Made by a program: the position numbers and the translations under genes. Positions 38,271-47,634 of a DNA stretch of 64,000 bases are shown in pieces. The stretch lies in assembly GCF_000377505.1 (NCBI RefSeq), contig NZ_KB898189.1:186001-250000 (forward strand), written 5' to 3'. Below the pieces are notes generated by a model that worked only from the letters and a program-made list of their open reading frames with translations, was not told the DNA's origin and did no database searches. Origin of the DNA: Paenibacillus massiliensis 2301065 = DSM 16942. GTDB taxonomy: Bacteria; Bacillota; Bacilli; Paenibacillales; Paenibacillaceae. Positions within the stretch are counted from its first letter, which is position 1; the number at the start of each line of letters is the position of its first letter.

Positions 38271-38536
38271 TTACACAATCGATGAACACCCGAAGAAGTA
38301 CACTCTGTCCCAATTCCGGTTGATTTCCGGTACAGCACAGAAGATATCATATTCTATGTCGTAGCAAGTGAACTGTGATACGTGCAAAGCCTATCTTCTC
38401 TATCACTATTAAAATATGCTGCACCTCGACATCTCACAATCTTGGTCTGAATTTGTCCTCACCGTCTCGAGTATCCCCTTTGAATTCTATGCACAAAGTA
38501 TAAGAATGATGGCAGAACTGGACATGCGGGTACACG

Positions 38537-38582
38537 AAAAAAGACTCCAATTCCACGATTAGGGTGAAATTGGAGTCTTTCA
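38537..38582 (-). terminator. Terminator of metNIQ
   Basis: Minus-strand AAAGACTCCAATTTCACC and GGAATTGGAGTCTTT pair and run into TTTTT. The remaining sequence to the collagen gene (38235-38536) is that gene's upstream region, which is also conserved before the pseudogene copy; no clear promoter was recognised. Confidence 0.85.
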
Positions 38583-38618
38583 GGTCTGATTGCATGGTGA
38601 TGAGAGCTAATTTCTACA

Positions 38619-39458
38619 TTAGAATGCAGGTACAGATACCTCACCAAAGTTCTCTTCCAGGTATTTTGCTACTTCTGGTCCGGTCATACGCTCTGCCAGC
38701 TTCTGAATGGGCTCAGAGTTAGCGTTGTCTCCACGAGCCACAAGTGTGATCGCGAAGCGGTCGTCCGTCTTCTCGGTAATGAAAGCATCCTTCTTCGGTG
38801 TCAAGCCGAGAGGACTTGCATACGCAGGATACATGGCCACCGCATCTACATCATCATAGGAACGGGCCAGCATCAAGAGATCTACTTCCTTGAAGACATA
38901 ATTCTTCTTGTTCTCCACGATATCAGCCTGCGTTGCGGCATATCCTGCCCCTTCTCTCAGCTTGATCATGCCATTCTGCTCGAACATAACAAGCGATCTG
39001 CCAACGTTGGTGGAGTCGTTGGGAATCGCAATAACGGCACCCTCTGGCAGCTCATCTATACTCTTATATTTCTTGGAATACGCGCCGAAGAGCGCATGAT
39101 AGATCGGCTTTACTGCGACCAGATCAGATCCGTTTGCTTCATTATATTGCTCCATAAAGGGCACATGCTGGAAGAAGTTCGCATCCACTTCATTGTTCGC
39201 CAGAGCCGTATTAGGCTGTACATTGTCAGAGAGTACCACGACCTCCAGATTAATGCCGTCCTCCTTGAGCAGTGGCTTGACTACATCCAGAATATCCGTC
39301 ATTGGCGGAATAAGAGATGCTACCTTCAGAGTCACTTCCTCAGCGGGAGCAGACTCCGTATTCTTGGGCTCGCTTGCCTGCTGCCCACAGCCGGCTCCTA
39401 CTAACAGGATCATTGCCAGCAATGCCATCATCCAGGTGCTTCTCATTTTCTGCTTCAT
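38619..39458 (-). CDS. metQ: Methionine ABC transporter substrate-binding lipoprotein
   Basis: 279 residues from the ATG at 39458 (GGGGG eight bases before); the longer frame adds a non-signal stretch. Lipoprotein signal with lipobox LVGAGC. The NlpA/MetQ family body shows LKVASLIPPMTDILDVVKPL, NTALANNEVDANFFQHVPFM and the methionine-pocket region IAIPNDSTNVGRSLVMFEQ. It captures D- or L-methionine or related compounds for MetI-MetN, encoded immediately upstream on the same strand. Its 3' tail was duplicated downstream of the collagen-like gene. Confidence 0.93.
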   Translation of the reverse strand: MKQKMRSTWMMALLAMILLVGAGCGQQASEPKNTESAPAEEVTLKVASLIPPMTDILDVVKPLLKEDGINLEVVVLSDNVQPNTALANNEVDANFFQHVPFMEQYNEANGSDLVAVKPIYHALFGAYSKKYKSIDELPEGAVIAIPNDSTNVGRSLVMFEQNGMIKLREGAGYAATQADIVENKKNYVFKEVDLLMLARSYDDVDAVAMYPAYASPLGLTPKKDAFITEKTDDRFAITLVARGDNANSEPIQKLAERMTGPEVAKYLEENFGEVSVPAF

Positions 39459-39593
39459 TTTCTTAACCCCCAACATATTCTCTTTTTTTGACTTGCTCTT
39501 CATGGTTGCCGATCTGTGAGTGTGGATAGACACATTTCTCAATATCTGATTTTTAAGTATTCGAGCAATCAATACATACTATAGCCTTATGAC

Positions 39594-40268
39594 TCAGCGC
39601 TTGTCCAGCCATCGCGCTATGGTATTCCCTGTGAACTGGATCGCCTGCACAAGAACAATCATAATAATAATTGTAAAAAACATAAGCTCCGTCTCAAAGC
39701 GTTGATAGCCATAACGAATGGCAAAATCACCAACACCGCCACCTCCAACGACCCCCATAACGGTAGAATAGGAGATAAAGGTAATCGTGGCCGTCGTCAG
39801 ACCTAGCGTCAACCCTGACCGTGCCTCAACGTACAAGAACTTGTATACCATCTGCAAGGTGGAAGCTCCCATGGAGGAGGCTGCCTCCATAACGCCTTTG
39901 GGTACATCCAGCAATGCCTGCTCGACAAGTCGGGCATAGTAAGCAATCGCCACCACGGATAGTGGAACAGTCGCTGCAATCGTCCCCAGTGCCGTACCGA
40001 CCACAAGCCGGGTAAACGGAATCATGAAGACCACTAGCAGCAAAAACGGAAACGAACGGATAATATTCACCACACTGTTGGCTATATTGAATATGATTCT
40101 GTTCTCATACTTCTGCCCAGGCCTGCACAGCATCAGGATCGTACCGAGCGGAAGACCAACCAGTACGGCCGCAGCAATCGAGACACCCACCATAATGAAC
40201 GTCTCACCAATGGCCTGCCAGATCTGGGATTGATAATGGATAAGATTCGCTATCAACTCGTCAAACAT
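39594..40268 (-). CDS. metI: Methionine ABC transporter permease
   Basis: 224 residues, five membrane segments. The EAA loop (MEAASSMGASTLQMVYKFLY) that contacts the ATPase is present, with the usual MetI ending VVGGGGVGDFAIRYGYQRFE. It overlaps the end of metN by eight bases, showing translational coupling, and is followed by metQ after ~135 bases. Confidence 0.95.
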   Translation of the reverse strand: MFDELIANLIHYQSQIWQAIGETFIMVGVSIAAAVLVGLPLGTILMLCRPGQKYENRIIFNIANSVVNIIRSFPFLLLVVFMIPFTRLVVGTALGTIAATVPLSVVAIAYYARLVEQALLDVPKGVMEAASSMGASTLQMVYKFLYVEARSGLTLGLTTATITFISYSTVMGVVGGGGVGDFAIRYGYQRFETELMFFTIIIMIVLVQAIQFTGNTIARWLDKR

Positions 40269-40968
40269 CCGTCCGCTCCCCTCTCCCTTGCTCTACCCGA
40301 AAGGTCCGCACCAGACGCCCCTGCTCCATTTCGGCTACACGATGGCAGAAGCTCTTCATCACCTGCATATCATGGGTCACGAGTACGATCGTTGCCCCGT
40401 ATACTTTATTGGCGTGACGGAGTACCTCCAGGATCTCCTCTGTCGTCTGCGGGTCGAGCGCAGAGGTTGGCTCGTCACACAAAAGCACCTTAGGGTGATT
40501 CGCCAATGCGCGAGCAATAGCGACCCGCTGCTTCTGTCCACCACTCAGCTGTGCCGGGTACTGCTCCAGCTTGTCCGCAAGTCCCACGAAGTGCAGCAGC
40601 TCCTTCACTCGCTTCGCACGCTCACGCTTCGGAATGCCTGCCAGCTCCAGGGGCATGGCTACATTACCACCCACCGTGCGGTTATGGATGAGATGATAAT
40701 GCTGAAATATCATCCCGATCGAACGAATGGCTGTTCTTAGCTCATTTCCTCGCAGTCGGGTCATATCCTGTCCGTCTACCTGGACAATCCCCTGATCTGG
40801 CCGTTCCAGCATGTTGATCATACGGAGCAGAGTGGATTTCCCGGCACCGCTGGCGCCGATAATACCATAGATCTCCCCTGCCTCGATCTCTATAGATACG
40901 GAATCGACTGCCGTATATGTGTGTTCTTTTCCCACATAGCTCTTGCTCACTTCCTGCAGCGAAATCAT
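40261..40968 (-). CDS. metN: Methionine ABC transporter ATPase, short form lacking the NIL domain
   Basis: 235 residues. Walker A GASGAGKST, Q-loop IFQHYHL, signature LSGGQKQRVAIARAL, Walker B LLCDEPTSAL and the switch His in LVTHDM are all present. GGGGGG lies just before the ATG. Typical MetN proteins are ~340 residues with a C-terminal NIL (ACT-like) domain that binds methionine and shuts transport off. Here the protein stops soon after the nucleotide-binding domain, so that trans-inhibition should be absent. The end overlaps metI cleanly, so the short form looks genuine. Confidence 0.92.
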   Translation of the reverse strand: MISLQEVSKSYVGKEHTYTAVDSVSIEIEAGEIYGIIGASGAGKSTLLRMINMLERPDQGIVQVDGQDMTRLRGNELRTAIRSIGMIFQHYHLIHNRTVGGNVAMPLELAGIPKRERAKRVKELLHFVGLADKLEQYPAQLSGGQKQRVAIARALANHPKVLLCDEPTSALDPQTTEEILEVLRHANKVYGATIVLVTHDMQVMKSFCHRVAEMEQGRLVRTFRVEQGRGERTDV

Positions 40969-41014
40969 GGAGTCCCCCCGAAAAAAGATGATATGTCTCG
41001 GCCACCGACCGATA

Positions 41015-41070
41015 AAGAACTTGAAAAAAGCCCGCTAGGCCGAACTAGGCGGCCACGCGAGCAAGTTCAC
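41015..41070 (-). promoter_or_regulatory. Hairpin/terminator in the metNIQ leader
   Basis: On the minus strand GAACTTG (41068-41062) and CAAGTTC (41023-41017) can close a long stem. Inside it CCGCCTAG and CCTAGCGGG pair and are followed by TTTTTT. A TATAAT box lies just upstream at ~41080-41085. This looks like an attenuator. No S-box (SAM-I) or T-box core was found here. Confidence 0.45.
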
Positions 41071-41200
41071 TCAACAAATTATATTACCATACCATTACAA
41101 GTTCAGGGTAGTGAAAAGACCTATAAATTAACCAGTCTACATCCGGTTAAGGTCTCAGCCTTGGGCCTGATGCTGAAGTACTTAGGTAACAGTGGATGCG

Positions 41201-42205
41201 TTAAGCTTTTGTACTGTCATCCGCTTCATAACGCAGTCCCCACTGGCCACGCGCCTGATCCAGCAAGCGCATAATGCCCAGAGACTCCTCCCATGTCATG
41301 ACCGGGCTCTCAAGAAGCCCCTCCTGCAGACATCTTCCCACCTCTTCAGCCTCATAAGCGTAGCCTGCAAATTCACGATCATCCTTAATGACCACAGGCT
41401 CTTCACCGTCCACATATAGTGTTGCTGAATCCGAGAAGAGGAAGCGCGGGATATGAATGTAGCCTTTGGTTCCGTGGATGAAAGCATCATTCGGTAGCCC
41501 CAGTCGGATCGCTCCATTCAGCATAGCCGTGCGTCCTTCGCTGTAGGACAGCATGATTGAGAACTGCTCGTCTACCCCTGTCTCACCGATATGGGCCGTA
41601 CTAGCCATACGTTCCGGGTTCGGACCAAATATCATGGAAGCAAATGATACTGGGTAGATGCCTGCATCCAACAGTGCTCCCCCTCCCAGCTCAGGATTCA
41701 AGAGACGATGATTGGGGTCCCATTCCATACGGAAGCCGAATTCAGCCTTGACCAGCAGCACGTCACCAATCTTGCCCTCAGCCAGCCACTCTCTCACCTG
41801 ACGAATCGGCTTCAGATAACGTGTCCACATCGCTTCCATGAAGAAGAGCTGCTTCTCCTTGGCAACCGCCAGCACCTCTTCCAGCTCCGCACTGTTCATC
41901 GTAACTGGCTTCTCGCAGAGGACTGATTTTCCCGCATGAAGGGCACTAAGGATGTTCTCCTTATGCATCGGATGTGGAGTACCAATGTAGACGACATCTA
42001 CCTCCGGGTCCGCCAACAACTCTTCATAACTGCCATATGCCTTGGGTATATTGAATTGCTTAGCAAATTTGTCTGCGCTTTCAATCGTACGTGAAGCTAC
42101 CGCATATAATTCCCCATTACTAGCATGAGCCAAGTCCGCTGCAAATTTCTCCGCGATCCATCCTGTACTAATCAAGCCCCACTTCACACGTTTTGCTTCC
42201 TTCAT
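41201..42205 (-). CDS. Gfo/Idh/MocA-family oxidoreductase
   Basis: 334 residues. The N-terminal NAD(P)-binding fold begins VKWGLISTGWIAEKFAADLA (GxGxxG-like). The family's EKP motif is in LCEKPVTMN, and the C-terminal substrate domain has LLDAGIYPVSFASMIFG with the catalytic His/Asp region. Such enzymes oxidise or reduce sugars, inositols or related polyols; the substrate is not evident. The gene stands alone between metN and a pectate lyase. Confidence 0.9.
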   Translation of the reverse strand: MKEAKRVKWGLISTGWIAEKFAADLAHASNGELYAVASRTIESADKFAKQFNIPKAYGSYEELLADPEVDVVYIGTPHPMHKENILSALHAGKSVLCEKPVTMNSAELEEVLAVAKEKQLFFMEAMWTRYLKPIRQVREWLAEGKIGDVLLVKAEFGFRMEWDPNHRLLNPELGGGALLDAGIYPVSFASMIFGPNPERMASTAHIGETGVDEQFSIMLSYSEGRTAMLNGAIRLGLPNDAFIHGTKGYIHIPRFLFSDSATLYVDGEEPVVIKDDREFAGYAYEAEEVGRCLQEGLLESPVMTWEESLGIMRLLDQARGQWGLRYEADDSTKA

Positions 42206-42370
42206 ATCAATTCTGCCTCCCTGAGTGCAATTTGAACTGCATCCGCGTCGCTACCTTGTAGTGTTGTACATACACGAATACAGGCGTAAGCGTGATATCT
42301 GTCTTGAAGCTGAATGCTTATTCCAATTCTCATTCTATCAGATTATAGACAGCTATGTCGCATCAACGAC

Positions 42371-42406
42371 AAAAAGGGAGTCAGGCTTCACCTGTGCTCC
42401 CTTTAG
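42371..42406 (-). terminator. Terminator of the PL3 pectate lyase
   Basis: AAAGGGAG and CTCCCTTT, with inner GGTGAAGCC, form a stem on the minus strand followed by TTTTTG, 30 bases after the lyase stop. Confidence 0.8.
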
Positions 42407-42435
42407 ACAGCTATATTTTATCAATTAAGAAGGCT

Positions 42436-43104
42436 TTAATATTGGGTATTACCGGACTGGCTTGTCTTGCCAGAGGCGAAACCTTTGAACAACGTAGGAA
42501 CCTTGCTATAGCGCGTATTGGTAATTTTGGCAGTACTGGAGCTGCTGTCAGTTCGGAAAATAGAGTCCTTCACATTGGAAATATTGGAGTTCTCCAGCGT
42601 AAAGTTCACACGATAGCTACTTCCTCCATTCTGACGGGCCAGCTTGCCAATGTCATCCGCGCGGAAGTTCTTGATGTTAATAGTGCCAGAGGCGTTAGCC
42701 TGGAAGACCTTGTCGTAGGCCTTGAAAGCCCCGCCACCAGTAATGTTAACTGTTCCCGAGGATTTCAGCGTCAATGCATCTTCGCCTACATCAAGCCAGG
42801 TGACATTGCTGATTGTGGCATTTCCATATACGTGTACACCATCAGCTGCTGGAGCATCAATGTATACGTTTTTGAGTGTCGCATTATTTTCAAGTCGGAA
42901 GATTGGCTTTTGATTCTCGGCCTGACTGCCATCACCAAGCGTCTTCGGATTCGCCACAAAAGTCTTCCCTTTACCATCATAAGTCTTGCCCGCTTCAACT
43001 ACAATCGTCTTGTCCACTACTTCTGGCGCGGCTTGTACCGGGGAAGCCCCCCATGTTATCGTTAACAATAATCCAGACAATAATATAGCTAATCCCTTTT
43101 TCAC
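42436..43104 (-). CDS. Secreted pectate lyase, family PL3
   Basis: 222 residues, using GTG at 43104 with GGAAGGATGG six bases upstream. Signal peptide [19 protein letters not shown]. The small single-domain beta-helix has the PL3 pattern: [60 protein letters not shown] with the GEDALTLK block holding calcium ligands, and [17 protein letters not shown]. It cleaves polygalacturonate by Ca-dependent elimination. It complements the large PL1 enzyme. Confidence 0.94.
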   Translation of the reverse strand: MKKGLAILLSGLLLTITWGASPVQAAPEVVDKTIVVEAGKTYDGKGKTFVANPKTLGDGSQAENQKPIFRLENNATLKNVYIDAPAADGVHVYGNATISNVTWLDVGEDALTLKSSGTVNITGGGAFKAYDKVFQANASGTINIKNFRADDIGKLARQNGGSSYRVNFTLENSNISNVKDSIFRTDSSSSTAKITNTRYSKVPTLFKGFASGKTSQSGNTQY

Positions 43105-43380
43105 TAGAAACCATCCTTCCTATACTTTAGTATAGTACCACCCGCAGTAGTCTCTGGATCAGGAACGCAATGGGTCAATGGAAGAGATGTGCACCTCTCT
43201 CCATATGTAACCGCTATCAATAAATGCTACTTAAAAATGGGCTGACCGTTGTAGGCGATATCTGACTAAATTATACATAATTTTCCCATAAAAACAATAT
43301 ATTTTCATGACATTTTTCTTTATTTTTTTATTTTATTTCCAAATCAAAAAAAGAAAATTGGCATCTTGATTTCCCTCTAG

Positions 43381-43414
43381 CAAAAAAAACGAATCTCCTG
43401 TGCAGAGATTCGCT
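43381..43414 (-). terminator. Terminator of the DUF1657 gene
   Basis: Minus-strand GCGAATCTC and GAGATTCG pair around TGCACAG, followed by TTTTTTTT. The stretch 43105-43380 upstream of the lyase is strongly A/T-rich, with a TATACTTTAGTATA palindrome near 43121 and nothing else. Confidence 0.85.
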
Positions 43415-43466
43415 CTTGTTTCTCATCTATTTCCCTCTTGATCTTCAATGTACAAGTCGATTCATC

Positions 43467-43673
43467 TTAGAAGCCCTGATATTGCGGCTCCTCATCCTCT
43501 AGCTGCTGTACTCTGCTTTGAACCTGATTCACAATCTGCAGTGTTTGCTGCGCAGCGTTCGTGAACAGATTTTTGGCATCTTCATTTTGCGTCGATAATG
43601 CAAATTGCTCTAGACTCGCTTGAGCACTCTTCAAGGATGCCAGACAGGTCTTCACATCGGATGCTACAGTCAT
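43467..43673 (-). CDS. DUF1657 protein
   Basis: 68 residues, GGGAGGTGAG upstream. Two helices: DVKTCLASLKSAQASLEQFA and NLFTNAAQQTLQIVNQVQSR. This matches DUF1657, a family of short helical proteins found in Bacillales next to spoVA-type or DUF421 membrane proteins. It is divergent from a DUF421 gene whose own C-terminus resembles it. Function unknown; a spore-related role is likely from the family's distribution. Confidence 0.88.
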   Translation of the reverse strand: MTVASDVKTCLASLKSAQASLEQFALSTQNEDAKNLFTNAAQQTLQIVNQVQSRVQQLEDEEPQYQGF

Positions 43674-43835
43674 GTGTACTCACCTCCCTACTCTCGGTCA
43701 TATCTTGACTGGATTATTATGACGAGCTTTCCACTCCTCTATTCAAATGGAAGCTATCGCATAAAAAACAGGATAAGCAGACATCCTGTGATATATGACT
43801 ACTAAATTTCGTGACCCAAGGAAGGGAGCAAGCTT

Positions 43836-44696
43836 ATGCCTGAATGGTTAATCGTATCCTATCGCACATTGGTCGCGCTGGTGGTACTCTTCTTCATGAC
43901 CAAGCTGCTCGGCAAGAGACAGGTGTCCCAATTGTCCCTGTTCGAATATATTACCGGAATTACGATCGGTAGCATTGCAGCCTATATCCCGTTGGAAAGC
44001 GAAGGGACCTGGTATCTTGGTGTCATCTCCTTGATTGTCTGGGTGGTGGCATCGCTGGGCATCGAATATGTTCAGATGTACAGTAAGAAGGCACGGGATT
44101 TCATGGATGGGAAAGCAACGGTTGTTATCAAGGATGGCAAGGTGCTGGAGGACAATCTCAAGAAAGAGCGCCTGACCTCGGATGAGCTCATGGAGCAGCT
44201 TCGTGCTAAGAATATATTCAAGCTATCCGACGTTGAGTTCGCGATTATGGAACCCAGCGGAGTGCTGAATGTATTACCCATGAAGGAAAGTCAGCCTTTG
44301 ACTCCCTCTAGCCTGGGCATTAAGGTCGCACCTGAGCAGTCACCGCAGATCGTCATTATGGATGGTAAAATTCTGGATTCTCCTCTATCCGAGCTGGGAC
44401 TCAACAGAGAATGGCTCTATACCGAGCTGGATAAGCTTGAGCTGACTACGAGTAGTATTTTTCTGGCTCAGGTTGATTCCTATGGACAGCTGTATGTCGA
44501 TCTGTATGCAGATGATCTGATTGTTCCGCAGCCAGAAGAAAGAGCCATGTTACTGTCTACTCTCAAAAAATGCGAGGCTGATCTGGAGATGTTCGCCCTG
44601 TCTACAAGGCAGAAGAAAGGAAAACAGCTCTATGAGCAATGCGCAAGCCAGCTACAGCAGGTGATTCAGGAGATCAGACCGCTGCTCGGACGCTAA
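43836..44696 (+). CDS. DUF421 (YetF-type) membrane protein with DUF1657-like tail
   Basis: 286 residues, AAGGAAGGGAGC upstream. Three N-terminal membrane helices (RTLVALVVLFFMTKLLGKRQ, ITIGSIAAYIPL, ISLIVWVVASLGIEYVQM) are followed by the DUF421 cytoplasmic domain (ATVVIKDGKVLEDNLKKERL, LRAKNIFKLSDVEFAIMEPS). The last ~50 residues (LLSTLKKCEADLEMFALSTR …) repeat the DUF1657 pattern. It appears to be a fusion of the two families whose separate genes often sit together. YetF-type proteins belong to spore-associated membrane proteins. Confidence 0.88.
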   Translation: MPEWLIVSYRTLVALVVLFFMTKLLGKRQVSQLSLFEYITGITIGSIAAYIPLESEGTWYLGVISLIVWVVASLGIEYVQMYSKKARDFMDGKATVVIKDGKVLEDNLKKERLTSDELMEQLRAKNIFKLSDVEFAIMEPSGVLNVLPMKESQPLTPSSLGIKVAPEQSPQIVIMDGKILDSPLSELGLNREWLYTELDKLELTTSSIFLAQVDSYGQLYVDLYADDLIVPQPEERAMLLSTLKKCEADLEMFALSTRQKKGKQLYEQCASQLQQVIQEIRPLLGR

Positions 44697-44799
44697 TTTT
44701 TTGCCTGATTGATCTCAGGCATACCGGATTATCTTCGCACCCTGTGCATTTGTCCCCATATAATGGAGTATTCCAAGACTCCAGGAGGGCAATATCCAT

Positions 44800-45555
44800 A
44801 TGAACAGACAACAATTCGAGGCGATCATGAGGCAGAATATCGTAGGAGCCGCCCAAGCGCTGAACTATAGCGGAGCCTCCTTTGCCGACTTTGAGAATTC
44901 ACGCAGTAACCCGCAATATTGGAACATGACAGATCAGGGAGGCTTTCGCATCCGAAAGGAAGTCACTCCCGCTGAAGGGATACGTGATATCTTCAGAAAC
45001 GGAAGAATGTATGCCTTTGAGTGTGCAACCGCCATGGTGATTGTGCTATATAAAGCTGTGCTGGACTCGATTGGTGAACAGCAATTCAATCGGCTATTTG
45101 CCAATATTCTGCTCTATGACTGGCACTATGACGAGGATCTGAGGCTTATCCAGGTCCAAGGCAGCCACCGGGCTGCTCCCGGAGATATTCTATACTTCAT
45201 CAATCCGGATGTATCGCCAGAGACGCCTGAGTGGAAGGGTGAGAACACGATCAAGCTCAATGATACGATGTATTATGGGCACGGAATGGGAATTCTGCCA
45301 GCGGAGGAGATCATTGCATCGCTGAACAGACACCGTAGACCAGGAAGTAATCGCTCCGCCTATTTAACCGAGAATATCGTATTCCCTGACTTCGCCTATC
45401 TGTCCCAATTCGCGCCTGTAGCGAACCGTATTCCTCCTGAGTGGCATGCAGCTTTACAGGCTATGGAAGCAGGCCACGGCATATTCCCTTCTCCGCATGA
45501 CACAACGGCGCCTGCCGTTACCGCTCGGGTAGGCAGACGCCGTTACATTCAGTAA
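44800..45555 (+). CDS. tgl: Spore-coat protein-glutamine gamma-glutamyltransferase
   Basis: 251 residues, CAGGAGGGC upstream. The active-site stretch YAFECATAMVIVLYKAVLD contains the nucleophile Cys (residue 75), equivalent to Cys116 of B. subtilis Tgl. LLYDWHYDEDL and YGHGMGILPAEEII follow as in the family. The roughly 40-residue N-terminal extension of the B. subtilis enzyme is absent. Tgl cross-links coat proteins through glutamyl-lysine bonds during late sporulation, which supports an endospore-forming host. Confidence 0.94.
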   Translation: MNRQQFEAIMRQNIVGAAQALNYSGASFADFENSRSNPQYWNMTDQGGFRIRKEVTPAEGIRDIFRNGRMYAFECATAMVIVLYKAVLDSIGEQQFNRLFANILLYDWHYDEDLRLIQVQGSHRAAPGDILYFINPDVSPETPEWKGENTIKLNDTMYYGHGMGILPAEEIIASLNRHRRPGSNRSAYLTENIVFPDFAYLSQFAPVANRIPPEWHAALQAMEAGHGIFPSPHDTTAPAVTARVGRRRYIQ

Positions 45556-45583
45556 TTATTCAGTCCCTCTCATATGATGAGAA

Positions 45584-47416
45584 TTACTGTCTGGTGATAT
45601 TCACTTGAGCTTGGTCGCCTTTGTAATCCAGACTGATCTGGTAGGACTCAGGAAGACCTACTGTCTCGATCGAAGTGAAGTCACCGGTCTGCTTCCATGC
45701 ACCATAGCTTATGATCTTGGAACCGATAGCAGGCACGTAGCCATTCTCGAATACGAGGCGAAGCTTGCCGTTCAATTCAGCGGCACCTTGGATGGTCAGG
45801 ACATCGCTGTTGCTGCTCAGATGCAGCTCCAGCGTCCCCTTATCTGATTGCTTCAGGTTGCCCTGAATTTTCAGCTCGCCGCTCACATTCTTCTGCAGTG
45901 TACCCCCATTGATTGTGACATCACCTTTACCAAAGGCTGTCTGAGAAGCCCCTACTAGTATGCCCTCTTCGAGCACTGTGCCCCCAGAATAAGAGTTGTT
46001 ACCCTCCAGCTTCAGCGTACCGCTGCCTGTCTTGGTCAGCCCGCCGACTCCAGCGATATGATTACGCCAGCTGTCTAGCGCGTGGAAGCCGCCATTCGTA
46101 CCATCCATATTTACAGTGATTGCTTCCGGGAAGGAACCGAAGCCGTCTGCAGCTGCATACAGATTCAGACGTCCCCAGCCCTCTTCATCATCCAGCAGCG
46201 GGTAGCCGGAAGGCAATGCTGTAGTAGCCAGTACGGTACGACGCTGCTCGGCATCCAGGTATGGCTGGCGAGTCTCCAGCAGCACCTCTGCACCTTTAGG
46301 TACCACGGCAGGTGCCGTAGTGGATTGAATGGGTGCGAAGCCATATGTCAGGCGTTCCATGTACTTTTTCTCATTAGCAACCGTATCGGTGTAAAGATCG
46401 TTTGCTGTACCTTGCTGCGTCAACAGCACTTCATGAGCCTGCTCATACGCTGCCTTCTTCAAGTCACTATGTTCTGGATCGTTCAGGATCGCAGCAGACA
46501 ATGCTGTAGCCAACACACGTCCACCCATGACATCCATCGGTGAATGCATACCCGCTACGACGCGGCTATCTCCCAGCTCTGAGGCACTGGCTAATAGCTC
46601 CTGATAACGCTCTGGTACAGCGTAAGCCATAGCAAATGCAGTCAGATAGGCAGCATTCGTATGTCCACTAGGGAATCCTCCGTCAGTAGTAGGATCATCT
46701 TTTTTGGCTGGCAGCAGCGTAGGAATGATCAGAGAATCATCTGCCCAGCGGAATGGACGCTTATAGTTGAAATAATTCTTGGACGGGTTCGAGGAGGAAT
46801 ACTCGCCACGCAGCGTGTTCACCAACGTAACGACCTTGCCCAGCTTGGATTCTGGATCGCCTGCATTGTTGCCTTCATCATCATATTTCTTGGATGTGGC
46901 ATCTTGCGCAACACTGGTAATGGTGGTGACTGCTCCGGCATTCTCACGATAAATATCCGTCAAGGAACCCAGACCATCAATGACGCTATAGCTTTGGCTT
47001 CTGCGGTCACTTAGATAAGCATGCTCTTCGTCAGCGGCTGTCCGGCTGGCTGCAATGTCAGCCACCTTCTGAATGTTGGCATCCAGTACACTGCTGTTCA
47101 GCTTCGTACCTGAATCCCAGGAAGCACCTGGCTTCCACAGCTTATTGAATTCAGACAGCAACCGAAGTGCAGGATTGGTATCCTCGGTCTTGAAGTCTGA
47201 TTTATTATTCTTGTAATGATCTACGAAGCTCGTTGAGGCTTCAGCTGGGGTACTAGCTGTTGGAGTCGATGTTGCTGATGTAGATGGTGTGGTTGTAGCT
47301 GGTGTAGTCGTTGCTTCTGCTGCACCTACCTGGCTTGCGCCCAGGGTGCTCGACAGCAATGCTACTGACAACAACGCAGCGGAGGCATTCCGGTTAAGAT
47401 GTTTCATGACTTGCAT
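45584..47416 (-). CDS. Secreted PAP2-family acid phosphatase with beta-repeat tail
   Basis: 610 residues from the ATG at 47416 (GAGAGG five bases before). Signal peptide ALLSVALLSSTLGASQVGA, then a Thr/Ser/Pro-rich linker. The class A acid-phosphatase (PAP2) motifs are complete: KNYFNYKRPF, GGFPSGHTNAAYL and SRVVAGMHSPMDVMGG. The C-terminal ~150 residues contain an autotransporter-associated beta-strand repeat (TKTGSGTLKLEGNNSYSGGT, ILVGASQTAFGKGDVTINGG), unusual in a Gram-positive protein. Likely releases phosphate outside the cell. The convergent tgl gene ends 28 bases away. Confidence 0.9.
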   Translation of the reverse strand: MQVMKHLNRNASAALLSVALLSSTLGASQVGAAEATTTPATTTPSTSATSTPTASTPAEASTSFVDHYKNNKSDFKTEDTNPALRLLSEFNKLWKPGASWDSGTKLNSSVLDANIQKVADIAASRTAADEEHAYLSDRRSQSYSVIDGLGSLTDIYRENAGAVTTITSVAQDATSKKYDDEGNNAGDPESKLGKVVTLVNTLRGEYSSSNPSKNYFNYKRPFRWADDSLIIPTLLPAKKDDPTTDGGFPSGHTNAAYLTAFAMAYAVPERYQELLASASELGDSRVVAGMHSPMDVMGGRVLATALSAAILNDPEHSDLKKAAYEQAHEVLLTQQGTANDLYTDTVANEKKYMERLTYGFAPIQSTTAPAVVPKGAEVLLETRQPYLDAEQRRTVLATTALPSGYPLLDDEEGWGRLNLYAAADGFGSFPEAITVNMDGTNGGFHALDSWRNHIAGVGGLTKTGSGTLKLEGNNSYSGGTVLEEGILVGASQTAFGKGDVTINGGTLQKNVSGELKIQGNLKQSDKGTLELHLSSNSDVLTIQGAAELNGKLRLVFENGYVPAIGSKIISYGAWKQTGDFTSIETVGLPESYQISLDYKGDQAQVNITRQ

Positions 47417-47634
47417 CAAATCCTCTCTTTATCCAATTCTCTTCTCACCGTTCTCTTGGCTATGACGCCCCAAAAACACTCCTATCTCATCCATAGGATG
47501 GAGTTGATTCCACTCCATACCGTGACATTAGACAAGGTTACTGTATATTTATTAATTCTAACGTCATTTTATGTAAAATGAGTTTTTACATGAGAAGAGC
47601 GGATTTCCGATAAGACGATTTCTATATATAATAT

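Noticed and set aside
40985..41170. SAM-I riboswitch or T-box ahead of metN
   Set aside because: None of the conserved cores (AGAG…GGTGGAGGGA-type or GGGTGGNACCGCG) could be found on the minus strand; only a hairpin terminator is visible.
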